A stretch of 15,111 nucleotides of DNA from NCBI GenBank assembly GCA_030586765.1, contig JAUQZZ010000032.1:1-15111 (forward strand). The letters are read 5' to 3'. Within the stretch, counting starts at the first letter, position 1, and every line of letters begins with the position of its first letter. The notes beneath the pieces were generated by a model that was not told the origin of the DNA, searched no databases, and was given only the letters and a program-made list of their open reading frames with translations. This stretch comes from Candidatus Brocadiales bacterium. Its GTDB lineage: Bacteria; Planctomycetota; Brocadiia; Brocadiales; Bathyanammoxibiaceae. This document shows, piece by piece, positions 6,158 through 13,636 of the stretch. Made by a program: the position numbers and the translations under genes.

Positions 6158-9100
6158 GGTGTAACTCTGCCTGTAAGCTTATCCACTATAGAGAGGAGAA
6201 CCCTGTTATCGAAGGGTTTGCGCATATATTCATCGGCACCTAAGGCAATCACCTTGGGCATGCCCCTACCCAGTTCGCTAGCAGTAAGGACGATAATAGG
6301 AATCCCTGCAGTTTTACTATCTGCCTTAAGCTGTTTAATAACCTCGTATCCACTAATGCCTGGAAGCTGCAGGTCCAGGATAATCAGGTCAGGGAGGTTA
6401 GCCCTGGCCAACTCCAGACCTTCCTCTCCTGTCCTGGCCTCAAGGGGTTTAATACCCCTGGTGCCCAGCACATCTATAAGGAGGCGCCGTACTGTAGCGT
6501 CGTCCTCCACAATTAATACCTTCTTTCCCCTCTCCCCGGAGACCTCTCGCATGAGGTTGTGGATGGAATTCAGTAATTTTGGTACCTCTATAGGTTTTTT
6601 TAGATAATCTGCAGCACCCAGGGTAAATCCCTTAGCTGGGTCTTCTACTATGGAGAGGATAATTACAGGTATTGCCTCTGTGCTCTTATCAGATTTGAGT
6701 TCCTCTAGCACCTTAAAGCCATCCACCCCTGGCATAAGGATGTCCAGGGTGATAACATCTGGATGTCTCTCTCTGGCCATCTTAATAGCTGTCTGTGCAT
6801 CCTGAACGGTGACTACATTGTAGCCTGCCTTGGATAACTGTAGCTCCAGGAATTTCACCACTGCAGGCTCATCATCCACTACCATCACCGTGCGTTTGGG
6901 TGCAACAACCCTTTTCTCTTCTACCTTCTCAGGGATATACTCCCGCGGTGGTTTCTCGGTAGGAAGCAGTATGGTAAAGGTGCTGCCCTCCCTCAGTTTG
7001 CTCTTCACCCTTACTTTACCTCCCATGGCCTCCACTATGGACTTTACAATAGAAAGGCCCAGCCCGGTTCCGCCCTCTTCTAAGGTCTTGGCACTACTTG
7101 CCCTGAAGAACTTCTGGAAGAGTCTGCGCTGGTCCTCCTCGCTTATACCCAGGCCACTATCTACTACATCGACTTTGACAAAGTTATCCTCCAGCCCTGC
7201 TGCTACCTTAATCCAGCCCGAGGGTATATTGTATTTAATCGCGTTGCTTACCAGGTTGGCAAAGACCTGCTCTATGCGCTCCCCGTCCCCCAGGACCATG
7301 GGCAGGGTCTTGGGTACTGCCGTATACAGGCTTATGCCCTTTTTTTCTATCTCTTTGCTGAAGGTATGGATGACCTCATAGATAATGACCCCTATGTCCA
7401 CAGGTTCACGCCTTAGTTGTATCCTCCCCGACTCTATCCGCTCCACGTCCAGGAGGTCGTTGACCAGGTCCCCAAGGCGGTTGGTGCTCTGTGCCACAAT
7501 CTGGAGGAACTCCTTCTGGGTCTCATTTACCTCCCCTGCATCCCCTTCCAGGATTAGATCCACGTATCCCTTTATAGAGGTCAGTGGGGTTCGAAGTTCG
7601 TGGGACACAGTAGAAATGAACTCTGACTTCATTCGGTCTACCTCTAACTCTCGGGTAATATCCTCCATGGTGCTCACTGAACCTATGATGTTCCCCTGGA
7701 AGTCCTTTAGGGGTGCCTCTGTATAGGAGACATCCACCCTTTTACCTCCCCTGTCCGCGATAATAGCCTTACCAATGAAAACTGGCTCCAGCCCTCCTGC
7801 AAAGGCGTGTGTCCTACTCACTGCCAGGGATAGGAGGATATCGTATTGTTTCCCAGAAATCTCCTCCATCCTCCATCCTGTTAATTCCTCAAAGGCCGGG
7901 TTAACCGAAAGAACCTTGCGCTCCACATCCAGGGTGGCAATAGGCACACGGACACTCCTCATGACTGTCTGTAGCTTTTCACTGAAGGTCCCTAGTTCCT
8001 GGTTGATTCTCTGCAGGTCCTTTATGAGGTTAAGGGTCTCCCTCATATCCCTGGCGATGCCCACCATACCCAAGGGACGCCCTGAATCGTCCTTCATGAT
8101 GGAGCCAGTAAAGAGGACAGGGACCGTGTCCTTGTCCTTGGTGAGATAATCTGTCCTGTAATCGTGGATGATAGCTTCACCCTCCAGGAGGCTCTTGAGC
8201 ATCTGCTCCCTGAAAAACACGTCCTCCTCTGGTACCAGTATGCTCAGTGGCTTACCCACCAACTCCTCCCTCTTATACCCCAAGAGGGCCTCAATGGTAG
8301 GGTTAACGTCTCGGATGTTACCCTGGGTATCTGTCACCACAAGGGACTCCTTCATGCTCTTAATGACGCTCTCGGTATATCTCTTTTCTCTAGATAGCTC
8401 CTGGGTCCTGCCCTTAATCCTCTCCTCTAGCACAACATTTAGGTCCTGGAGCCGGCTAATCTGCACCAAGTTTAGCCAGGATGCTACATCCTCATACTCT
8501 GCCAGATTCAATCCCTGCCTCTCCTCCTCAGGCCTCACCCTGAGACGGATTAGCTTATTTATCGACCAGAAAAAGAGAAGCCCAAGCCCAAAGGCCCAGG
8601 CAAAGGCCACCGTAACTCCCAGGAACTGAACACCTACCTGGAGGAGCCGGCTCTGATAAGGAACCATTAGGGTATTCTGGGGAGCAAGAAGGGCCAGGGC
8701 TATCGTCCCCACAACCCCACCTATCCCGTGAACGGTCACGGCCCCCACAGGGTCATCTATCTTAAGAATCCTTTCAATAAAGATGCCTCCCAGGATGACC
8801 AGTATAGCGGCCACTATACCAATAACCAGAGCACCCCAGGGTTCTACACGGTTAGAACCTGCTGTTATAGCCACCAGTCCCCCCAGGATACCCAGGAGCA
8901 CAGAGGAGGCGTCAAACCTCCTTCTCAAAAGCCAGGCAAAGAGGAGGGCAGTAGCGCCCCCTGCCCCTGCAGCAATGTTAGTATTTAATATGGTGATGCC
9001 TACGGAGGCACTGGCTTTGAGGGTAGAGCCACCATTAAATCCAAACCACCCAAACCAGAGGAAGAGTGTACCAAGAGTGGCCAGAGGTATGTTGTGAGCA

Positions 9101-9792
9101 CCAATGGGGTTAACACTGCCATCTGGGTTGTATTTACCTATCCTGGGCCCTACTACCAGGGCACCCGCCAGGGCAAACCAACCCCCTATGGAGTGCACCA
9201 CCGTGGAGCCCGCAAAGTCAATAAAACCCATCTTCTGGAGCCACCCTGCCTGCCCATAATGGAGGTTTCCACCCCATGCCCAGTGACCGAATATGGGATA
9301 TATAACGCAGATAATCAGTATAGAGCTCCATATATGGGTAAATATCCTCGTCCTCTCGCACATAGCGCCAGTAATAATCGTCGCAGCGGTCCCTGCAAAG
9401 ACCACTTGGAAGAAGGCAAAGGCATAGCCCAGGTGAATATCTTCCAGTCCCCAGAATAAGAAATGGCTCGCTCCTACCAGGCCGGCTGTGCTGTCCCCAA
9501 ACATCAGGGCAAAACCTGAGAAGAAAAAGAAGACGGAGCAAAGCAAAAAGACGATTACATTCTTTAAAGCCACACTTATGGCGTTCTTTGCCTGGACAGA
9601 GCCCGTTTCAAAGGCCGTGAAGCCTATCTGCATAAAGAATACCATGGTAGCAGCGGCCACTATCCAGATAAGGTCAACATTCTTCTCCAGCACGGGCAAA
9701 GATGTTTCCCCATATACCATTCCGCCTATGGAGGAGATGATTAGGAGTATAAGAAAGGCAGTTAACGACTTAAAGGAAGGATTAACGCTCAT
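6154..9792 (-). CDS. ammonium transporter-fused hybrid sensor histidine kinase (Amt-PAS-PAS-HisKA-HATPase-REC-REC)
   Basis: 1212 residues. A signal peptide (1-28) precedes a full Amt domain (about 35-430). By alignment with E. coli AmtB the key residues are conserved: pore phenylalanines F132 (F107) and F252 (F215), W173 (W148), S256 (S219), D192 (D160) and the twin pore histidines H200 (H168, in TVVH) and H355 (H318, in VTVHGIGG). Then come the Amt C-terminal tail (LRVRPEEERQGLN), a helical coiled-coil-like linker (about 440-475), PAS1 (about 472-590), PAS2 (about 605-718), and HisKA with phospho-histidine H731 (SHELRTPL). HATPase_c follows with N-box N846/N850, G1 DSGLGIS and G2 GGTGLGLS, then REC1 (D1017, S1047, K1066) and REC2 (D1140, T1170, K1192). 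Every catalytic residue looks intact. The known precedent is Ks-Amt5 of Kuenenia stuttgartiensis, an Amt-histidine kinase ammonium sensor. This version adds two receivers and lies in an operon with two more. It sits in the cytoplasmic membrane and probably reports external ammonium. A promoter lies at 9845-9873. Confidence 0.97.
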   Translation of the reverse strand: MSVNPSFKSLTAFLILLIISSIGGMVYGETSLPVLEKNVDLIWIVAAATMVFFMQIGFTAFETGSVQAKNAISVALKNVIVFLLCSVFFFFSGFALMFGDSTAGLVGASHFLFWGLEDIHLGYAFAFFQVVFAGTAATIITGAMCERTRIFTHIWSSILIICVIYPIFGHWAWGGNLHYGQAGWLQKMGFIDFAGSTVVHSIGGWFALAGALVVGPRIGKYNPDGSVNPIGAHNIPLATLGTLFLWFGWFGFNGGSTLKASASVGITILNTNIAAGAGGATALLFAWLLRRRFDASSVLLGILGGLVAITAGSNRVEPWGALVIGIVAAILVILGGIFIERILKIDDPVGAVTVHGIGGVVGTIALALLAPQNTLMVPYQSRLLQVGVQFLGVTVAFAWAFGLGLLFFWSINKLIRLRVRPEEERQGLNLAEYEDVASWLNLVQISRLQDLNVVLEERIKGRTQELSREKRYTESVIKSMKESLVVTDTQGNIRDVNPTIEALLGYKREELVGKPLSILVPEEDVFFREQMLKSLLEGEAIIHDYRTDYLTKDKDTVPVLFTGSIMKDDSGRPLGMVGIARDMRETLNLIKDLQRINQELGTFSEKLQTVMRSVRVPIATLDVERKVLSVNPAFEELTGWRMEEISGKQYDILLSLAVSRTHAFAGGLEPVFIGKAIIADRGGKRVDVSYTEAPLKDFQGNIIGSVSTMEDITRELEVDRMKSEFISTVSHELRTPLTSIKGYVDLILEGDAGEVNETQKEFLQIVAQSTNRLGDLVNDLLDVERIESGRIQLRREPVDIGVIIYEVIHTFSKEIEKKGISLYTAVPKTLPMVLGDGERIEQVFANLVSNAIKYNIPSGWIKVAAGLEDNFVKVDVVDSGLGISEEDQRRLFQKFFRASSAKTLEEGGTGLGLSIVKSIVEAMGGKVRVKSKLREGSTFTILLPTEKPPREYIPEKVEEKRVVAPKRTVMVVDDEPAVVKFLELQLSKAGYNVVTVQDAQTAIKMARERHPDVITLDILMPGVDGFKVLEELKSDKSTEAIPVIILSIVEDPAKGFTLGAADYLKKPIEVPKLLNSIHNLMREVSGERGKKVLIVEDDATVRRLLIDVLGTRGIKPLEARTGEEGLELARANLPDLIILDLQLPGISGYEVIKQLKADSKTAGIPIIVLTASELGRGMPKVIALGADEYMRKPFDNRVLLSIVDKLTGRVTP

Positions 9793-9844
9793 AATTCCGC
9801 GGCCTAGAGATAAACGCCTGTGTAACTTCTTTAAGACTTATTTT

Positions 9845-9873
9845 ATTGTACGAGACCTGTGTAAAAATAACAA
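9845..9873 (-). promoter_or_regulatory. promoter of the Amt-kinase operon
   Basis: Minus-strand TTGTTA (9873-9868), 17-bp spacer, TACAAT (9850-9845). Start of transcription would be near 9838, about 46 nt before the ATG at 9792. The gene's Shine-Dalgarno is weak. No convincing sigma54 (-24/-12) promoter, the type often used for nitrogen genes, is visible. Confidence 0.6.
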
Positions 9874-9897
9874 GAGGATAGGCGGCCCGTCCGACCG

Positions 9898-9929
9898 AGA
9901 TTGCCACGGAAGCCTTTTCAAGGCAACCT
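9898..9929. repeat. hairpin between the divergent promoters
   Basis: AGATTGCC (9898-9905) pairs with GGCAACCT (9922-9929) with one G-T pair; an alternative inner pairing GCCTT/AAGGC (about 9912-9924) is also possible. It lies between the two divergent promoters, just upstream of the plus-strand -35 box. It may be an operator or the remnant of a 'GAGATTGCC...' palindromic repeat; which one cannot be decided from the sequence. Confidence 0.4.
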
Positions 9930-9933
9930 AACA

Positions 9934-9962
9934 TTGAAAACCGCTATAGATGACTGTATAAT
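9934..9962 (+). promoter_or_regulatory. promoter of the VOC-like gene
   Basis: TTGAAA (9934-9939), 17-bp spacer, perfect TATAAT (9957-9962). Transcription should start near 9969, about 66 nt before the ATG at 10035. This is one of the best promoter matches in the window. Confidence 0.75.
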
Positions 9963-10034
9963 CTTAAATTCAAGATAGGGTTCTAAAAACTGCATGAGGC
10001 CATTTTCCTGAGAAAGGTCTTTTAGGTGACTTCT

Positions 10035-11411
10035 ATGCCCACCAACCTTAGACAGCAGTTCGACTGGCAGCGCTACCCCGAGGCCGAGCAATTCTTGCGG
10101 GATCGCGTAGTTGCTTTCCTCAGGCTAAATTCTCAGACTTCATTCCTTGCCTACTCTATAAGAGAAAAAACCAGCAGCCCCTTCTTCCACTGGCTAGACC
10201 ATCTGGTGCTTCCAGATTCCAAAGAAACCCTGGCAACCCTGAAGGAATTGGGTTTTTCTAAGGACCCCCTGGCAGAGACCTCTCCTGGAAGGACCGTCTA
10301 CTGCCATCCAGGGGCTGTATTCCCACGAGTCATCCTTGAAGAAGGGGCGGACCCAAAGAAACCCATCCTCGAGGCCGCCCTTAAGACGGAATCTGTAGTA
10401 GACTTTACTGCCCACCATTGTATCAGAAACACCATCGAGGGCGCCCCCATAAGCCGTTTTCGCAAGGTTCTAATCTACGAGGAAAACAATACCCGACTCT
10501 GGGCAGTGGAGCGCAGGGCCTATCAGGGCTACCTCACAGAGACACCCCCCTTCGAATACTACAGTAATTACCTGAAGGCACAGGAACTCTGGCGTATTCG
10601 CCCCCGCTTCTTCGCCGACGACGCCCAGGGAATCCTTAAGACCGAAGAGCTTGTCGAGCATATGATAAGCCTGATTGGCAAGGGTCTAGCAGGTCACCTC
10701 ATCTTTGAGGGAGAACGGAATTACTGGCTCAAGCGCAACCGCACCGCACAAATCCAGAAATGGCGGCAAGACTCCCTGGGCCTTGGCTGGACCAACCACG
10801 ACCACCACACCTTTCGATGCTCTCGCAGGCATCTACATGACCTCGTCAGAATCTTAGAAAAACTGGGATTCCAGTGCAGGGAGAGGTTCTACGCAGGACA
10901 GGAGGCCGGCTGGGGTGCCCAGATACTGGAACATCCTGTCTTAGATATCTCTATCTTTGCAGACCTGGACCTGGCCCCAGAGGAGACCCAGGAGGACTTC
11001 GCACACCATCCCCTCCCTATGAGGAAGGAACTGGGAACAGTAGGCCTGTGGGTGGGACTTCACGGGGAGTCCCTTCTCCAGGCTGGCCTGCACCACCTGG
11101 CCGCTAGATTTGACTTCGAGAAGCTCAGAGAAGACCTGGCCAAGGTAGGCATCCAGACCATGAAGCCCTTCTCCTACTTCCCCTTCCTCAAGCAGGCCTT
11201 CACCCAGGGAGAACAATGGCCCCTGGCAGAACCAGACCGTGCCCAGCGCCTCCTGGAGGAGGGAAGTATAGACCAGCCCCAGTACAAAAAATTTACCACT
11301 GAGGGGGCACTAGGTAGCCACCTTGAAAACCTCCAGCGCTGGGAAGGCTTTAAGGGATTTAACCAGCGCTCTGTCAGCGCTATCATTGAGGCTACCGACC
11401 CAAGAAAATAG
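10035..11411 (+). CDS. uncharacterised protein with two VOC-like modules, possible DUF1338/2-oxoadipate dioxygenase-type metalloenzyme
   Basis: 458 residues from ATG 10035, which has AGGTGA ending 5 nt before it; an in-frame GTG at 10026 (461 residues) is the alternative. Two similar segments stand out. Near residues 55-107 DHLVL leads into a helix, LKELGF and PRVILEEG; near 256-310 DHHTF leads into a helix, LEKLGF and AQILEHPV. Each follows the beta-alpha-beta plan of vicinal-oxygen-chelate (glyoxalase) modules, with His near the first strand (H56; H257/H258) and Glu on the last (E102/E103; E299), the usual metal ligands. Length and two-module plan resemble the DUF1338/HglS family (about 450-465 residues), which decarboxylates 2-oxoadipate. 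I cannot confirm membership, and the function should be treated as unknown. No signal peptide or membrane helix: cytoplasmic. It is transcribed away from the Amt-kinase operon and is followed 128 nt later by the thioredoxin-NHL gene. Confidence 0.6.
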   Translation: MPTNLRQQFDWQRYPEAEQFLRDRVVAFLRLNSQTSFLAYSIREKTSSPFFHWLDHLVLPDSKETLATLKELGFSKDPLAETSPGRTVYCHPGAVFPRVILEEGADPKKPILEAALKTESVVDFTAHHCIRNTIEGAPISRFRKVLIYEENNTRLWAVERRAYQGYLTETPPFEYYSNYLKAQELWRIRPRFFADDAQGILKTEELVEHMISLIGKGLAGHLIFEGERNYWLKRNRTAQIQKWRQDSLGLGWTNHDHHTFRCSRRHLHDLVRILEKLGFQCRERFYAGQEAGWGAQILEHPVLDISIFADLDLAPEETQEDFAHHPLPMRKELGTVGLWVGLHGESLLQAGLHHLAARFDFEKLREDLAKVGIQTMKPFSYFPFLKQAFTQGEQWPLAEPDRAQRLLEEGSIDQPQYKKFTTEGALGSHLENLQRWEGFKGFNQRSVSAIIEATDPRK

Positions 11412-11453
11412 CGCTACCCCTCACTGGCACAAAATCCAGGGAAGACCTGAACA

Positions 11454-11462
11454 TGATATACT
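11454..11462 (+). promoter_or_regulatory. possible extended -10 promoter of the thioredoxin-NHL gene
   Basis: TGATATACT fits an extended -10 element (TGnTATAAT with one mismatch) but has no good -35. It lies 78 nt before the preferred ATG at 11540 and inside the alternative reading-frame extension beginning at 11453. Confidence 0.3.
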
Positions 11463-11539
11463 ATAGTTTATCCTTAGTCCTACTGAACCTCTTACTATCT
11501 CTTTTATCAGGCATAAAGGCCCCACTAGGAGAAATTACC

Positions 11540-13435
11540 ATGGCTACCCCTTCCAGGGTCAGGGCACTTGAATTCCCCTCAGGTCTGGAATGGCTAAACA
11601 CACAGGGTGCCCTGCGCCTTGCAGACCTCAGGGGAAAGGTGGTGATACTGGACTTCTGGACCTACTGCTGCATAAATTGTATGCACGTCTTACCTGACCT
11701 CAAGAGACTGGAGTCAAAGTATGAGAAGGAGCTTGTGGTGATAGGAGTCCACTCAGCCAAATTCCCTAACGAACGGGTGACGGAGAACATAAGACAGGCC
11801 ATCCTGCGCTACGAGATAGCGCATCCTGTAGTAAACGACAATGAACTAAAGATATGGCAGGCTTATGGGGTCAGAGCCTGGCCTACCTGGGTCTTAATAG
11901 ACCCCGAAGGTAACATCGCAGGTATATACCCAGGGGAAGGCAACTATGATGAGGTAGATAATAAGATAGGCCAGACCGTTTCCTACTTCCGCACAAAAGG
12001 TCTTATTAAGGAAGAACCCCTTACCCTCCTCCTGGAAAGGAATAGGCTAGGCCCCAGCCCCTTATCCTTCCCTGGAAAGGTGCTGGCTGATGCTTCTAAG
12101 GACAGGTTATTTATTGCCGACTCTAATCATAACCGTATAGTCATCACCCGCCTGGATGGGGAGGTGATAGCTGTGGCAGGCTGTGGCCAAATAGGTTCAA
12201 AGGACGGACCCTTCTCAGGGGCCAGCTTCTATCACCCCCAGGGCATGGCCCTCGGCGGCGAGACACTATATGTGGCCGACACAGAAAACCACCTCCTCCG
12301 CAGACTTGACCTGGAGGCCAGGACGGTAACCACCCTGGCAGGGACAGGCAAGCAGGGTGGATTCCTCAGTGTGGGTGGCCTGGGGACTAAATCCGACCTA
12401 AACTCCCCCTGGGACCTGGCCCTGGTGGCAGACACGCTTTATATTGCCATGGCAGGGCCACACCAGATATGGGCCATGGATTTAGGCACAGGCCTTGTTT
12501 ATCCCTATGCCGGAAGCGGTAGAGAGGGTTGCAAGGACGGCCCATTAGACTCTAGCGAATTTGCACAGCCCAGCGGCCTCACCACAAACGGCAATAGACT
12601 CTACGTAGCTGACAGCGAATCTAGTTCCATCCGAGAGATAGACATCCAGAAAGAAAGGGTCCACACCCTGGTGGGCCTTGCCCTCTTTGAATTTAATGAC
12701 AGAGACGGGCAAGGTGACGCTGTCAGGCTCCAACACCCATTGGGAGTCCTTTATCACGAGGGATTAATCTACGTAGCGGATACCTACAACCACAAGATAA
12801 AGATAGTAAACCCTAAGGACAGGACATCTAGAACCTTCCTGGGTACAGGCAGGCCAGGGCACAAGGATAGCGAAGGGGCACAGCTCTACGAACCTGGGGG
12901 AATAAGCTTTGCCCAGGGCAGATTCTATATTGCCGACACCAATAACCACGCCATCAGGATAGCAGGACCTGACACTAAGGTAGCCACCTTGACATTGAAG
13001 GGCCTTTCCTCTCCCAAAAAAGTAGAAACCCTTCTATTACCAGGGGCTGAGGAAGTTCCTCTCAGCCTCAAGACCCTTCAGGCCGACAGCCCCGGGCAAT
13101 TAACCCTAGACCTGACACTCCCCGAAGACTACCACCTAACTCCCACGGCACCTCTCCTCTACAAGATTGAAGTAGAAAAAGGCCTGAACCTTGACGAAGC
13201 GGGAGAAATTATCCAACTAGAACACCCCCAGTTGCCCATTACCTTGCCCTTCAAGACCGCAGCCGAGGCCGTAGAGACCTCCCTGAAAGTGTCTCTCACC
13301 TTCTACTACTGCCGCACCGATAACCAGGGGGTATGCCTGGCCAAGTCTCTCCTCTGGCGTCAACCCCTGAAGATAGAGCTAGAAGGCAAAGAGACCAAAT
13401 TGATACTCAGTTACCGTGTGAAAGAGAAAGGATAA
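11540..13435 (+). CDS. thioredoxin-like/NHL-repeat protein (NHLRC2-type)
   Basis: 631 residues from ATG 11540, chosen for its AGGAG 8 nt upstream. The frame is open to an ATG at 11453, which would add 29 residues with a hydrophobic stretch (LSLVLLNLLLSLLSG); if used, the protein would be membrane-anchored. Order: thioredoxin/TlpA-like domain (about 10-150) with YCCINCMH (active-site C44-I-N-C47, extra C43) and cis-proline P115 (RAWPTW). A six-bladed NHL beta-propeller (about 175-480) follows, with blades marked by FIADSNHN, YVADTENH, YIAMAGPH (degenerate), YVADSESS, YVADTYNH and YIADTNNH. The C-terminal beta domain (about 490-631) contains FYYCRTDNQGVC, a Cys pair (591/599) reminiscent of the DsbD alpha domain. 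The CCINC motif and domain order match NHLRC2 proteins, whose biochemical role is unclear; thiol-disulfide exchange is likely from the intact CxxC. No Shine-Dalgarno coupling to neighbours; possibly its own promoter. Confidence 0.9.
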   Translation: MATPSRVRALEFPSGLEWLNTQGALRLADLRGKVVILDFWTYCCINCMHVLPDLKRLESKYEKELVVIGVHSAKFPNERVTENIRQAILRYEIAHPVVNDNELKIWQAYGVRAWPTWVLIDPEGNIAGIYPGEGNYDEVDNKIGQTVSYFRTKGLIKEEPLTLLLERNRLGPSPLSFPGKVLADASKDRLFIADSNHNRIVITRLDGEVIAVAGCGQIGSKDGPFSGASFYHPQGMALGGETLYVADTENHLLRRLDLEARTVTTLAGTGKQGGFLSVGGLGTKSDLNSPWDLALVADTLYIAMAGPHQIWAMDLGTGLVYPYAGSGREGCKDGPLDSSEFAQPSGLTTNGNRLYVADSESSSIREIDIQKERVHTLVGLALFEFNDRDGQGDAVRLQHPLGVLYHEGLIYVADTYNHKIKIVNPKDRTSRTFLGTGRPGHKDSEGAQLYEPGGISFAQGRFYIADTNNHAIRIAGPDTKVATLTLKGLSSPKKVETLLLPGAEEVPLSLKTLQADSPGQLTLDLTLPEDYHLTPTAPLLYKIEVEKGLNLDEAGEIIQLEHPQLPITLPFKTAAEAVETSLKVSLTFYYCRTDNQGVCLAKSLLWRQPLKIELEGKETKLILSYRVKEKG

Positions 13436-13449
13436 ATAGGTTCTGAGTC

Positions 13450-13621
13450 TGTAGTGGTCGAGCCCTAGGCCTGAGCTCGGCCGAAGGCTTGCTCGACTCA
13501 AAGCACCGATGCAGAGCAAGTGCGCCTGAGGCGCATCTGCCTCTGGCATGACTCTGCCACTACAAAGATTATTCTGAGGGCTTTTCATTCAAAAGCAGTC
13601 TGCCTAAGGCGGACCACTACA
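13450..13621. repeat. 172-bp multi-hairpin element with terminal inverted repeats
   Basis: The stretch is bounded by exact inverted 10-mers TGTAGTGGTC (13450-13459) and GACCACTACA (13612-13621). Inside are three hairpins: GTCGAGC.../...GCTCGAC (about 13457-13497), GCAGA...TGCGCC TGA GGCGCA...TCTGC (about 13511-13540), and GTCTGCC TAA GGCGGAC (about 13598-13614). A further GCCACTAC (about 13556-13563) repeats the terminal motif. This is the look of a small non-autonomous mobile palindromic element (MITE/REP-like), and it fills nearly all of the space between the thioredoxin-NHL and asparaginase genes. No direct target duplication is obvious. Confidence 0.6.
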
Positions 13622-13636
13622 ATTTTTGATTTCTCT

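Noticed and set aside
9218..9541. Minus-strand 107-codon frame in another phase inside the Amt region
   Set aside because: It lies wholly within the strongly supported Amt frame and has no family features.
9793..9900. Sigma54 promoter for the ammonium-sensor operon
   Set aside because: No GG-N10-GC element in the correct TGGCAC/TTGCA context was found; a sigma70-like promoter explains the region.
9898..9929. Riboswitch (for example c-di-GMP or glutamine type) in the divergent region
   Set aside because: The hairpin lies upstream of both predicted transcription starts, and no conserved riboswitch core was recognised.
13520..13636. Upstream extension of the asparaginase frame
   Set aside because: The added 39 residues are translated repeat hairpins, and the known family N-terminus begins at ATG 13637.
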